The notes beneath the pieces are model-generated. The model saw only the letters and a program-made list of their open reading frames with translations, ran no database searches and was not told where the DNA came from. 64,000 nucleotides of DNA from Rhodovulum sp. PH10 (lineage in GTDB: Bacteria; Pseudomonadota; Alphaproteobacteria; Rhizobiales; Xanthobacteraceae): the NCBI RefSeq assembly GCF_000293785.1, contig NZ_AKZI01000012.1:23676-87675 (forward strand). Reading direction: 5' to 3'. Position 1 is the stretch's first letter; every line of letters starts with the position of its first letter. The position numbers were made by a program, and so were the translations under genes. Positions 8,151 to 16,856 of the stretch are shown here, piece after piece.

Positions 8151-8906
8151 GTGCAGGACGTGTTCGACACCCTGACCTTCATCTTCCTGGGGCTCGCCGT
8201 GTTCATCTTCCTGCGGCTGCGCAGTGTGCTGGGCCAGCGCACCGGCCGCGAGCGGCCGCCCTACGATCCGTTCTCCTCGCGTGACGCGGTGCGCAACAAC
8301 AATCCGGCGAACGGCCCGGCCAACGGCGCCGCGAACGACAAGGTGGTGGCGCTGCCGCAGCGCGGCGAGGCCCGCCCCGACATCGGCCCGCGGCCGGCCG
8401 AGCCCACGGTGTCGCTCGCCGAGCGGCTGGCCGGCGTGGTGCCGACCGATTCGCCGGCGGCGGCCGGGCTCGAAGCCATCATGGCGGCCGATCCCGAGTT
8501 CGACCCCAAGCACTTCCTCGCCGGTGCCCGCGCCGCCTACGAGATGATCGTCTCGGCGTTCGCCGAGGGCGACCGCCGCACGCTGCGCAACCTGTTGTCC
8601 AAGGACGTGTTCGACGGCTTCGAGGCGGCCATCCGCGACCGCGAGAGCCGCGGCGAGACGGTCGAGACCCGGTTCGTGTCGATCGACGAGGCGGCGATCA
8701 CCGGCGCCGAGCTGCGCGGCCGCAATGCCCAGGTGACGCTGCGCTTCGTCTCGCAGCTGGTCACCGCGACGCGCGACCGCGCCGGCGCGGTGGTCGACGG
8801 CCACGAGGACAAGGTCACCGAGGTCACCGACGTGTGGACCTTTGCCCGTGACGTCACCTCGCGCGATCCGAACTGGAAGCTGGTCGCCACCGAGGCCGGC
8901 CAGTAG
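8151..8906 (+). CDS. Tim44-like domain membrane protein
   Basis: Related to the mitochondrial Tim44/bacterial TimA group found upstream of mltA in many alphaproteobacteria; its biochemical role in bacteria is not settled, and membrane protein assembly is suspected. The GTG start gives MQDVFDTLTFIFLGLAVFIFL, a single N-terminal membrane anchor, then RLRSVLGQRTGRERPPYDP, a disordered linker, and the Tim44 fold from about residue 110 (FDPKHFLAGARAAYEMIVSAF). A longer frame upstream lacks similarity I recognise and is rejected. GAGAG precedes the GTG. The 251-residue length suits the family. Confidence 0.88.
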   Translation: MQDVFDTLTFIFLGLAVFIFLRLRSVLGQRTGRERPPYDPFSSRDAVRNNNPANGPANGAANDKVVALPQRGEARPDIGPRPAEPTVSLAERLAGVVPTDSPAAAGLEAIMAADPEFDPKHFLAGARAAYEMIVSAFAEGDRRTLRNLLSKDVFDGFEAAIRDRESRGETVETRFVSIDEAAITGAELRGRNAQVTLRFVSQLVTATRDRAGAVVDGHEDKVTEVTDVWTFARDVTSRDPNWKLVATEAGQ

Positions 8907-8930
8907 GCCGGGAACAGGCCGGGCGATGCG

Positions 8931-10286
8931 ATGCGGACCAGGGCGCCAGCGCCGCGCACGGCCGCGGCTTTGCTGCCACACGCCCGCGCGCACCGCTTCG
9001 CGCTCGCAATCGCCGTCGGCCTGACGGCGGTTGTTTTGGCCGCCTCCGGGCCGGCGTCGGCGAGACACCGGCCTTCCGCGCCTCCTTCTCCACTGCAAAT
9101 TCCTGGCGCCGGCCTCGAGCCGGTCGCCTTTGCCGATCTTCCGGGCTGGTCCGACGACGCCCAGGGAGCGGCCTTCTCCGCTTTTCTCGCGAGCTGCCGC
9201 CCGATCCTGCGCGGCGCCGGCACGAGTGCCGGCACTCGTGCCGGCGCCGACGACCTTCGGCCGATGCGCCGGGCGCTGGTCGCGCTGTGCCGGCGGGCGG
9301 TGAAGGCGCGGCGGCTCGACGACGGTGCAGCGCGCAAATTCTTCGAGAAAAATTTCCGGCCGGTGACGATCACGCCGTTCGGTGCCGACGCAGGCTTCCT
9401 CACCGGCTATTACGAGCCGGAGATTCCGGCCTCCCGCTTCCCCTCGCCGCGCTTTTCGGTCCCGATGTATCACCGCCCGCCCGATCTCGTGGTGCCGAAG
9501 ACGGCGCCCGGCGAGCCGCCGCCGAACCGCGGCGACGTGTTTCGCCGCACCGCCACCGGCGAGCGGGTGCCTTACTGGGATCGCGCCGAGATCGAGGAAG
9601 GGGCGTTGTCCGGCCGCCATCTCGAGCTCGCCTGGCTGGAGAACGCCGCCGATCTCCTCACCGTCCAGATCCAGGGATCGGCCCGGCTGCGGCTCCAGGA
9701 CGGCACGCTGCTGCGGGTCAATTACGACGGCCACAATGGCTGGCCCTACACCGCGGTCGGCCGGGTGCTGATCGAGCGCGGCGCGATCCCGCGCGACGAG
9801 ATGTCGATGGCGCGCATCCATGCCTGGATGCTGGCGAATCCCGAGGCGGCGACCGAGGTGCGGCGGCAGAACCGCTCTTATGTCTTCTTCCGCGTGGTCG
9901 GGCTCGACGACGAGCGCGGCCCGATCGGCGCCCAGGGCATCCGGCTCACGGCGGGCCGCTCGATCGCGGTCGACAAGCTTTTGCACGTCTACGGGACGCC
10001 GTTCTTCATCTCGGCCGCACTGCCGATCGCGGGGCCGGATACGTCCGACCCGTTTCGCCGCACCATGATCGCCCAGGACACCGGCTCGGCGATCGTCGGC
10101 CCGGCGCGTGCCGACCTCTTTCTCGGGGCGGGCGATGCCGCCGGCGCCATCGCCGGGCGGCTGCGCCATCCGGGATACTTCGCGATGCTGGTGCCGCGCG
10201 GCATCGATCCGGTGGCGGCGGGCGCAAGAATGCCCTTGCCGCGCCCCCGCCCGGCGGCGAAGGCGCAGGCCGGAGCCGCGCGATGA
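8931..10286 (+). CDS. mltA: Membrane-bound lytic murein transglycosylase A (MltA, 3D domain)
   Basis: It cleaves peptidoglycan glycan strands, forming 1,6-anhydromuramic ends. Residues 24-45 form an export signal (ALAIAVGLTAVVLAASGPASA). The MltA domain begins near residue 115 and shows FLTGYYEPEIPAS and VNYDGHNGWPYTAVGRVL; the C-terminal 3D domain carries the catalytic-type aspartate in AQDTGSAIVGPARADLFLG. The 451-residue length is at the upper end because of a Gly/Ala/Thr insertion near residue 95-105, encoded by a 38-bp perfect palindrome. It lies 24 bp after the Tim44 gene and overlaps the Smr gene by four bases. Confidence 0.93.
   Translation: MRTRAPAPRTAAALLPHARAHRFALAIAVGLTAVVLAASGPASARHRPSAPPSPLQIPGAGLEPVAFADLPGWSDDAQGAAFSAFLASCRPILRGAGTSAGTRAGADDLRPMRRALVALCRRAVKARRLDDGAARKFFEKNFRPVTITPFGADAGFLTGYYEPEIPASRFPSPRFSVPMYHRPPDLVVPKTAPGEPPPNRGDVFRRTATGERVPYWDRAEIEEGALSGRHLELAWLENAADLLTVQIQGSARLRLQDGTLLRVNYDGHNGWPYTAVGRVLIERGAIPRDEMSMARIHAWMLANPEAATEVRRQNRSYVFFRVVGLDDERGPIGAQGIRLTAGRSIAVDKLLHVYGTPFFISAALPIAGPDTSDPFRRTMIAQDTGSAIVGPARADLFLGAGDAAGAIAGRLRHPGYFAMLVPRGIDPVAAGARMPLPRPRPAAKAQAGAAR
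9212..9249. repeat. 38-bp perfect palindrome inside mltA
   Basis: The 19 bases at 9212-9230 are followed directly by their exact reverse complement at 9231-9249, with no spacer. It is read in frame as Gly-Ala-Gly-Thr-Ser-Ala-Gly-Thr-Arg-Ala-Gly-Ala, between LRG and DDLRPM of MltA. Such a perfect palindrome is unusual in coding DNA and could be a small insertion or a binding site. Confidence 0.9.
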
Positions 10287-10846
10287 GCCGGAAGCTGACC
10301 GAGGAGGAGCAGCGGGTGTGGACCGCGGTGCTGCGCTCGGTGCGCCCGCTCGAGCCGAAAAAGCCTTTGCCGCGCACGGCTTCGCCGGCGAGCGTCGCAC
10401 CATTGCCGGCCGAGACCCGGGCCGCCGCCGCCCGCCCTCGCCCGGCGACGCCGCGCGCCTCGGTGCCGGCCCGCCCGGAAAAGCCCGCCGTGCCGCAGGT
10501 GCCGGCGCTCGCCCCGCTGTCGCGCCGCGAGACGAAGAAGGTCGTGCGCGGGGTGATCGAGATCGACGCCCGGCTCGATCTGCACGGCTTCACCCAGGCC
10601 GAGGCGCATGCCGTGCTGCACCGGTTTCTCGCCCAGGCACAGGCGCGCGACGCGCGCTGGGTGCTGGTGATCACCGGCAAGGGCGGCGACGGCGACCCGT
10701 TCGCCCGCAGCCGCGGTGTCCTGCGCCGCCAGGTGCCGCACTGGCTGTCGTTGCCGGAATTCCGCGCGCTGGTGACCGGCTTCGACGCCGCCACCGGCCA
10801 CGGCGGCACCGGCGCGCTCTATGTGCGGATCAGGCGCCGGCGGTGA
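10283..10846 (+). CDS. Smr/MutS2 C-terminal-like domain protein
   Basis: This 187-residue protein has a C-terminal Smr domain: LDLHGFTQAEAHAVLHRFL (the conserved DLHG, residues about 94-112), VLVITGKGGD and GALYVRIRR. Smr domains bind or nick nucleic acids. The first 85 residues are proline/alanine-rich and start SRKLTEEEQRVWTAVLRSVRPL, a segment often seen in the alphaproteobacterial mltA-linked Smr proteins. It overlaps mltA by four bases (ATGA). The substrate is unknown. Confidence 0.88.
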   Translation: MSRKLTEEEQRVWTAVLRSVRPLEPKKPLPRTASPASVAPLPAETRAAAARPRPATPRASVPARPEKPAVPQVPALAPLSRRETKKVVRGVIEIDARLDLHGFTQAEAHAVLHRFLAQAQARDARWVLVITGKGGDGDPFARSRGVLRRQVPHWLSLPEFRALVTGFDAATGHGGTGALYVRIRRRR

Positions 10847-10921
10847 GTTCAGCGACGGCGCCGAGTGCGCTATGACGGCGCCAGCGTTTCCGCAGTGCAC
10901 CCGCCCCCGAGTCCGAGAACA

Positions 10922-12013
10922 ATGGCCGACATCGTCATCACCGACACCACCGGCGGCTACGACGGCCGGGACCTCGAGACGCGTCCGCTCGGCGGCACGG
11001 AAACCTCGGTGATCCGGCTCGCCCGCGAGCTGGTGCGGCGCAATCACCGCGTCACCGTCTTCTCCAACTGCGCGGCGCCGGTCGAGGACCACGGCGTGCA
11101 ATGGCGCCCGGTGACCTCGGAGCGGCCCGAAACCTGCGACCTCTATGTCGCTTGTCAGCATCCGCGGCTGTTGTCCTTCGTGAAGCGGCCGAAGCGGCTC
11201 GCCGTGTGGGTGCTGTGGCAGCCGAACCACCTCAAGCACTACAAGCAGATCGGCAAAGTGTGGTGGCACCGGCCGATCCCGGTGCTGCAGAGCTTGCACC
11301 AGGTGCGGATCTACTCGCCGTTCCTGCCGCGCCGGAACCCGCACATCCTGATCCCACTTGCGCTCGGCGACGACGTCCGCGGGTTTGCGCCGCTCTCGGC
11401 GCCGCCGCCGCGCCGGGCGATCTTTGCCTCCAACCCGCAGAGAAACCTCCGCCGGCTGGTCGAGATCTGGGGCGAAAGCATCCTGCCAAGAGTGCCCGAC
11501 GCGGTGCTCGACGTTTTCGGCGTGCACCAGACGCCGCCCGGCGTCGATCCGTGGGACGAGTGGGCGGGCTCGCTGCTGCCGGCAAACCCGTCGCCGGCGC
11601 TGCGCGCCTCGGTGCGCGTCCACCCGACCGTATCGCGCGAAACGCTGATCGGCGAGATGCGGGGGTCGCGGGTGATGCTCTATCTCGGCCACAAGGTGGA
11701 GGCGTTCTGCCTCGCGGTCGGCGAGGCGCAGGCGCTCGGCGTGCCGGCGGTGGTGGCGCCGGTCGCGGCGGTGCCGGAGCGGGTGCTCGACGGCATCACC
11801 GGCTTTCACGAGGCCGATCCCGCGCGGTTCGCGGAGCGGGCGGTGGCGCTCCTCACCGACGACGATCTGTGGCGGCGCCAGCACGAGGCGGCCTTGCGTC
11901 ACCAGCAGGGGATTTCCTGGTCGGAATATGCCGGGCGGTTCGAGGCGGCGCTGCTCGCCGACCGTTTTCCCATCACCCGCTCGGTGCTTGACGTCCCGCC
12001 GCCGATGGCGTGA
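10922..12013 (+). CDS. Glycosyltransferase, GT4-like
   Basis: The 363-residue protein has the two-lobed pattern of GT-B enzymes: an N-terminal lobe with LGGTETSVIRLARELVRRNHRVTVFSN (residues about 22-48) and a C-terminal lobe with VEAFCLAVGEAQALGVPAVV and the following G-x-T-G-F segment typical of family 4 donor-sugar binding. Acceptor and donor are unknown; a cell-surface polysaccharide or glycolipid is likely. I start at the ATG at 10922 (MADIVITDTTGG); a start 57 nt earlier lacks conserved sequence. It follows the Smr gene by 75 bp and converges on the TolA-like gene. Confidence 0.82.
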   Translation: MADIVITDTTGGYDGRDLETRPLGGTETSVIRLARELVRRNHRVTVFSNCAAPVEDHGVQWRPVTSERPETCDLYVACQHPRLLSFVKRPKRLAVWVLWQPNHLKHYKQIGKVWWHRPIPVLQSLHQVRIYSPFLPRRNPHILIPLALGDDVRGFAPLSAPPPRRAIFASNPQRNLRRLVEIWGESILPRVPDAVLDVFGVHQTPPGVDPWDEWAGSLLPANPSPALRASVRVHPTVSRETLIGEMRGSRVMLYLGHKVEAFCLAVGEAQALGVPAVVAPVAAVPERVLDGITGFHEADPARFAERAVALLTDDDLWRRQHEAALRHQQGISWSEYAGRFEAALLADRFPITRSVLDVPPPMA

Positions 12014-12046
12014 GGCGCGGCCGCACGGACGGTGGCGAGCCTCGGG

Positions 12047-12090
12047 CCTCGTCCTTCGAGACGGCCGCTTCGCGGCCCCTCAGGACGAGG
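12047..12090. repeat. R1 repeat, single-hairpin fragment
   Basis: A 44-bp hairpin whose arms run inward from CCTCGTCC and GGACGAGG, with the tip GGCCGC-ttc-GCGGCC shared with other R1 copies. Only one of the two R1 hairpins is present. It sits between convergent genes (the glycosyltransferase and the TolA-like gene), so it may act as a bidirectional terminator. Confidence 0.8.
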
Positions 12091-12110
12091 AGAAGGCCCT
12101 GCCACCGGTC

Positions 12111-13289
12111 TCAAAAATCCGGCAAACCGGTGAGGCCGGCGGGCGAGAAGGCGAGGTCGAGCAGCTTCCATTCCTTGTATTTTTCGGCCGGCAGCACGCC
12201 GACCGGCTGGCAGCCGCGCAGCGCGCGCTTGGCCGTGTCGATCAGCGCCGCGCCCTTGGGGGATGCGCTCGCGGCGATCAGCGTCGGCTCGCCGGCGAGC
12301 GCACCGGTGCGCGAGAAGCCGACCCGCAGCACCACCATCAGCCGGGAGGCGCCGGCGAGGCCCGCCGGGGCGTTCCAGCAGCCCTGGAGATGCCGGCGGA
12401 AGGCGGCGATCTCCGCCTCGGTCAGCTTGGCGCTCGATGCCGGGGTTTGATAGCCGTTCGACAGCGTCATCAGCGGCGAGTCGACCCAGCTCGCGGCCGG
12501 TTCTTCGGTCTGTTGCATCTGCGCAAAAACGCCCGACGGCGAGGGCATCGGTTTTTCCTCGGCCGGCGCCTCGGGTGACTGCGAGTCCGCGGGCGGGGTC
12601 TCCGCGGCTGCCGACTGCTCTGGCGCTGCCTGCGCGGTGTTTTGCTGGGTTTGCGAGGCCTCGGCCTGCTGCGGCGCAGCCTGGGACGTCTCCTGCTTCA
12701 CCGGGTCCTGCTTCGCGGGCTCCTGCGTCGCCGGCTTCTCCTGTAGCGGCGGCTTTTGCGCTTCCGCCTGCTTCTGCTCGGTCTTTTCCTGAGGCTTTTC
12801 TTCGGGCTTCTGCTCCGGCGCCTTCTCCGGCTCGGGCTTTTCGACCTCGGCCTGCACCTCCGGCGCGCCCGCCTTCGCCTCGTCCTCCTTCGGCGGTTCC
12901 TCTGGCTCCGCCTGCACCAGCTCGACCTCGATCGGCTGATTTGGTGAGGCGGCGAGCCGGCGGCCCGGTCCGGCGAGCAGGAAGAACGCCACGACGTGGG
13001 CGGCGACCGAGACAACGAGCGCCGCCCGCAGCGTGCCGCGGACGGTGGGGCTCGCGAGAATCGGGCGGTCCGCCTCGGTCGGCGCCGCCGGCGCCGGCGC
13101 CGGCGCTAGCGCCGGGTCCGATGCCTCCGGCTCCTGGGCGCGCGTCGGCGCTGCGTCCGGCGCGAGGGCGAGCGCTCCGCCGTCCGGAAAAGGCACCCGA
13201 GCTGCGCTGGCGTCGTCGTCCGGCATTTTCGCTCGCGTCTGGCCGCCCGGCCGTCGTGCGGCCGCAGTCTCGGCATCCGCCGGCGGCAT
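12111..13289 (-). CDS. TolA/TonB-like envelope protein
   Basis: The layout is that of TolA/TonB: a cytoplasmic N-terminus of about 85 residues, one membrane helix (RAALVVSVAAHVVAFFLLAG), a long Glu/Lys/Pro/Gln-rich periplasmic spacer (about residues 125-260), and a globular C-terminal domain (LTEAEIAAFRRHLQGCWNAPAG to PAEKYKEWKLLDLAFSP). The two cysteines QGCW and RGCQ suit the disulphide of TolA domain III. No tolQ, tolR or exbBD is nearby. A second ATG at 13226 would give 370 residues; neither start has a strong ribosome site. TolA is somewhat preferred over TonB. Confidence 0.75.
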   Translation of the reverse strand: MPPADAETAAARRPGGQTRAKMPDDDASAARVPFPDGGALALAPDAAPTRAQEPEASDPALAPAPAPAAPTEADRPILASPTVRGTLRAALVVSVAAHVVAFFLLAGPGRRLAASPNQPIEVELVQAEPEEPPKEDEAKAGAPEVQAEVEKPEPEKAPEQKPEEKPQEKTEQKQAEAQKPPLQEKPATQEPAKQDPVKQETSQAAPQQAEASQTQQNTAQAAPEQSAAAETPPADSQSPEAPAEEKPMPSPSGVFAQMQQTEEPAASWVDSPLMTLSNGYQTPASSAKLTEAEIAAFRRHLQGCWNAPAGLAGASRLMVVLRVGFSRTGALAGEPTLIAASASPKGAALIDTAKRALRGCQPVGVLPAEKYKEWKLLDLAFSPAGLTGLPDF

Positions 13290-13337
13290 GCGGCCCGGTG
13301 CGGTGCGGCGCAGCCTTACACCATCCGGCGGGAAGAG

Positions 13338-14873
13338 CTAAACCGCGGCGGCGCGCATCTGCTTCTCGCGGCGGCGCTGCACCGAGGAGGGAATCCGCAT
13401 CGCCTCCCGGTACTTTGCGACGGTGCGGCGGGCGATGTCGATGCCGGCCTCGCGCAGCTTCTCCACGATGGTGTCGTCGGACAGCACGTCGTTCGGCGCC
13501 TCGGCGTCGATCAGCTGCTTGATGCGGTGGCGCACCGCCTCGGCGGAATGCGCCTCGCCGCCGTTCGCCGCGGCGATCGCCGAGGTGAAGAAGAATTTCA
13601 GCTCGAAGGTGCCGCGCGGGGTCGCCATGTACTTGTTGGCGGTGACGCGCGAGACGGTCGACTCGTGCATGCCGATCGCGTCGGCCACCGTCTTCAGGTT
13701 CAAGGGCCGCAGATGCTCGACGCCCTGGGTGAGGAAGGCGTCCTGCTGACGGACGATCTCGGTCGCGACCTTGAGGATGGTCTTGGCCCGCTGGTCGAGT
13801 GCGCGCACCAGCCAGGCGGCGCTCTGCAAACAGTCGGACAGATAGGTCTTGTCGGTGTCCTTCTTGGTCCGGCCCGCGACCCGCGCATAATAGGTCTGGT
13901 TCACCAGAACCTTGGGCAGCGTGTCGGTGTTCAGCTCGATGATCCAGCTGGCGTCGGGGGCGGCCCGCACGAACACGTCCGGCACCACCGGCTGCACCAC
14001 CGCCGAGCCGAACCGCAGCCCCGGCTTGGGGTCGAGCCGCTTGATCTCGCCGATCATGTCGGCGATGTCCTCGTCGGACACCGCGCATTTGCGCTTGAGG
14101 GCGGCGACGTCGCGTTTTGCGAGCAGGTCGAGATTGGCGACCAGCGCCTGCATCGCCGGGTCGAAGCGGTCGCGTTCCTTGAGCTGGATCGCGAGGCACT
14201 CGGCGAGATTGCGCGCGCACACGCCGGACGGGTTGAACGCCTGCAGCTTCTCCAGCACCGCCTCGACCCGCTCGGGCGGGCAGCCGAGTTTGTCGGCGAC
14301 CTCGGCCGGGTCGCCGGCGAGGTAGCCGGCCTCGTTGACCATGTCGAGCAGGTACTGGCCGATCAGCCGCTCGGCCGGATCGGTGACGGCGAGCGCGAGC
14401 TGCTCGGCCAAATGGTCGGCGAGCGTGACCTCGGCGGCGACGAACGCTTCCAGGTTGTAGTCGTCGTCGTCGCGGCCGCCCGAGCCGACCCCCGACCACT
14501 CCGAATAGGCGGCCGGCTTCTGGTCGTCGAGCCGCGAGGCGCCGGGGCCGCCCTCGTCGGGAAACACGTTCTCCAGGTCGGTGTCGAGCCGCGCCTCGAT
14601 CGACTCCCGGCTGGTGTCGAGCGTGTCGGCGATCCACGGCTCGTCGGCGCCCTCGGCGGCGTTCTGGATCGGCTCCGGCTCGGCGGGCTGCTCGGCCGGG
14701 CCGTTGTCCTCGCCGGCGTCGCGCTCGAGCAGCGGGTTACGCTCCAGCTCGCCTTCGACATAGGCGCTGAGATCGAGATGCGACAGCTGCAGCAGCTTGA
14801 TGGCCTGCAAGAGCTGCGGCGTCATCACCAGAGACTGGGTCTGGCGGAGCTGAAGTCTTTGCGAAAGCGCCAT
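13338..14873 (-). CDS. rpoN: RNA polymerase sigma-54 factor
   Basis: Sigma-54 directs RNA polymerase to -24/-12 promoters that need AAA+ activators, typically for nitrogen and C4-dicarboxylate genes. The 511-residue protein has the activator-responding region I (ALSQRLQLRQTQSLVMTPQLLQAIKLLQLS), an acidic linker, and the C-terminal RpoN box ARRTVAKYREAMRIP. Length is normal. It follows lptB by 220 bp as in most rhizobia, but the usual downstream genes hpf (ribosome hibernation factor) and ptsN are missing; a TolA-like gene follows instead, 48 bp away. Confidence 0.97.
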   Translation of the reverse strand: MALSQRLQLRQTQSLVMTPQLLQAIKLLQLSHLDLSAYVEGELERNPLLERDAGEDNGPAEQPAEPEPIQNAAEGADEPWIADTLDTSRESIEARLDTDLENVFPDEGGPGASRLDDQKPAAYSEWSGVGSGGRDDDDYNLEAFVAAEVTLADHLAEQLALAVTDPAERLIGQYLLDMVNEAGYLAGDPAEVADKLGCPPERVEAVLEKLQAFNPSGVCARNLAECLAIQLKERDRFDPAMQALVANLDLLAKRDVAALKRKCAVSDEDIADMIGEIKRLDPKPGLRFGSAVVQPVVPDVFVRAAPDASWIIELNTDTLPKVLVNQTYYARVAGRTKKDTDKTYLSDCLQSAAWLVRALDQRAKTILKVATEIVRQQDAFLTQGVEHLRPLNLKTVADAIGMHESTVSRVTANKYMATPRGTFELKFFFTSAIAAANGGEAHSAEAVRHRIKQLIDAEAPNDVLSDDTIVEKLREAGIDIARRTVAKYREAMRIPSSVQRRREKQMRAAAV

Positions 14874-15093
14874 TGCACACCGAAACTTGGTCCGGTTTTT
14901 GCTTATCCGGTTTGCCCGGCGCTGTATATCCGAATTTTTGCGGGGTATGCGGCTCGCCGGAGCGGGCTAGAATGGCGGCGGAATAGACTCTCGCCGGCGG
15001 TGAGGGAGCACGGGCTGCCGTCTCGGCCGGCGCGAGACGCACGACCGCCGGATCTACCCGCCGGGCGTCCCCGCCGAACGGCACGGCCTGGCG

Positions 15094-15987
15094 CTACATC
15101 CGGAACCCTTCGCCCAGATAGAGCCGCCGGACGTCCGGATTGTTGACGATGTCGTCGGTGCGACCTTCCGTCAAGACCTCACCCGAATAGATGATGTAGG
15201 CGCGGTCGGTGAGGCCGAGCGTTTCGCGGACGTTGTGGTCGGTGATCAGCACGCCGATGCCGCGCTGGGTGAGGTGGCGCACCAGGGCCTGGATGTCGCC
15301 GACCGCGATCGGGTCGATGCCGGCGAACGGCTCGTCGAGCAGCATGTAGCTCGGCCGGCTGGCCAGCGCCCGGGCGATCTCGACGCGGCGGCGCTCGCCG
15401 CCCGACAGGGCGATCGACGGGGATTTGCGCAGGCGGCCGATATTGAACTCGTCGAGCAGCGCGTCGAGCTCGGCCTCGCGGCGCTTCTTGCTCGGCTCGA
15501 CGATCTCCAGCACCGCGCGGATGTTGTCCTCGACGTTGAGCCCGCGAAAGATCGACGGCTCCTGCGCGAGATAACCGATGCCGAGGCGGGCGCGCTGATA
15601 CATCGGCAGGCCGGTGACGTCGTAGCCGTCGAGCTCGATGCGGCCGCGGTCGGCCTTGATCAGCCCGGTGATCATGTAGAACACGGTGGTCTTGCCGGCG
15701 CCGTTCGGGCCGAGCAGGCCGACCGCCTCGCCGCGCCGGACATAGAGGCTGACGCCCTTCACCACCTTGCGGCCGACGAAGGTCTTCTCCACGCCGTGGA
15801 TCGCCAGATAGTCGCGGGTGGGCGCCCGCCGGGGGGGCGGCGGCTCGGCGCGGGGCGCCGGGATCTCGCGATAGGTCCGTCCGTCGGCCGCGGCTGCGGC
15901 CCGGCCGTCGGTGCCGGCATAGGCCTCGGACCCCGGACGACCGTCCGGCTCCTGGCCGGCCTCGAACCTCGCATAGGGATCGCTCAC
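15094..15987 (-). CDS. lptB: LPS export ABC transporter ATP-binding protein LptB
   Basis: LptB is the ATPase of the LptB2FG complex that drives lipopolysaccharide from the inner membrane onto the LptC-LptA bridge. It has Walker A GLLGPNGAGKTTVFYMITGL, the signature LSGGERRRVEIARAL, and Walker B SYMLLDEPFAGIDP. The GTG at 15987 (MSDPYARFEAG) gives 297 residues, about 55 more than usual; the extra N-terminal part is Gly/Ala/Pro-rich. A shorter start near DYLAIHGVEKTF cannot be excluded but would lack an obvious start codon. It is the third gene of lptC-lptA-lptB and precedes rpoN. Confidence 0.93.
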   Translation of the reverse strand: MSDPYARFEAGQEPDGRPGSEAYAGTDGRAAAAADGRTYREIPAPRAEPPPPRRAPTRDYLAIHGVEKTFVGRKVVKGVSLYVRRGEAVGLLGPNGAGKTTVFYMITGLIKADRGRIELDGYDVTGLPMYQRARLGIGYLAQEPSIFRGLNVEDNIRAVLEIVEPSKKRREAELDALLDEFNIGRLRKSPSIALSGGERRRVEIARALASRPSYMLLDEPFAGIDPIAVGDIQALVRHLTQRGIGVLITDHNVRETLGLTDRAYIIYSGEVLTEGRTDDIVNNPDVRRLYLGEGFRM

Positions 15988-16100
15988 GCGCGCCTCGATG
16001 CCTCCGCGCCGGCCCGGGAGGGTTCGTCTCACCCCGGGCGCCGGCCGGCCGGGACCATAGACGGTTGGCGGGGCGGCGCAACCGGGCGCCGGCACCGGGA

Positions 16101-16856
16101 TCAGTAGAGGCCGGAGGGGCCGGATTGCCGTCGCGGCGGCTCGCGGCCGCCGGCGGAGGAGCCGGAGCCCGGGCCGTCGGAGCCGTTCTGGCTGCCCGGC
16201 TGGAGCACCGCGCGGACCCGGCAGTTGCCGCCCTTGCCGCACTCGACGCGCGACACGCCGGTCGTCATGTCGACCACCAGCCGGTCGCCCTTCACGGCAT
16301 TGTGGCCCTGCGAGATCACCACGTTACCGATCAGCGTGACGGTGTTCGCCTTCATGTCGAACACGCCGTTGTCGCCGATCGCGGTCTGGTCCTTCTGGGT
16401 GACGACGACGTTGCCGCGCGCCTCGATCCGCTTGATCTGCTGGGCCGAGTTGCCCCCCGGTCCGGCCGCGCCGCCGGGCACCGAGGTGGTCTGCATGCCG
16501 CCCGCCGGCTTGCCGCCGCCGCCGGCTGACTTGGCGCTCTTGTCCGGGTCGTTCTCGTAGAACACGACCAGGCTGTTGCATTTGAGCGTCACGTCGCCCT
16601 GCACCAGATGCACGTTGCCGGCGAAGGTCGCCATCTTCTCCTTGTCGCGGACCTCGAGCGAGGCGGAATCGATCTGCACCGGCTTGTCGCGATTCTGGGA
16701 GAAGCCCTGCAGCGCGTTGGGCGGGCCGCTCGCCGGCTGGGCGAGCGCGGGCGCGGCGCCGAGGCCCGGCAGGCTCGGTGCGCAGACGAGCGCCAGCACC
16801 GCCGACAGGAAGAGGCGGCGGGCGAGCCGGGCGGCAGGGCACGGACGAAACGTCAT
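16101..16856 (-). CDS. lptA: LPS transport periplasmic protein LptA
   Basis: LptA polymerises into the periplasmic bridge that carries lipopolysaccharide to LptDE. Residues 1-40 form a signal peptide ending ALAQPA. The OstA/LptA beta-jellyroll shows QIDSASLEVRDKEKMATFAGNV, VTLKCNSLVVFY and the following repeat IEARGNVVVTQKDQTAIGD. Between them sits a Gly/Ser-rich insertion of about 35 residues, and the C-terminus is a Ser/Gly/Pro tail. Its ATG overlaps the lptC stop by four bases. The 113-bp gap to lptB holds nothing I recognise. Confidence 0.9.
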   Translation of the reverse strand: MTFRPCPAARLARRLFLSAVLALVCAPSLPGLGAAPALAQPASGPPNALQGFSQNRDKPVQIDSASLEVRDKEKMATFAGNVHLVQGDVTLKCNSLVVFYENDPDKSAKSAGGGGKPAGGMQTTSVPGGAAGPGGNSAQQIKRIEARGNVVVTQKDQTAIGDNGVFDMKANTVTLIGNVVISQGHNAVKGDRLVVDMTTGVSRVECGKGGNCRVRAVLQPGSQNGSDGPGSGSSAGGREPPRRQSGPSGLY

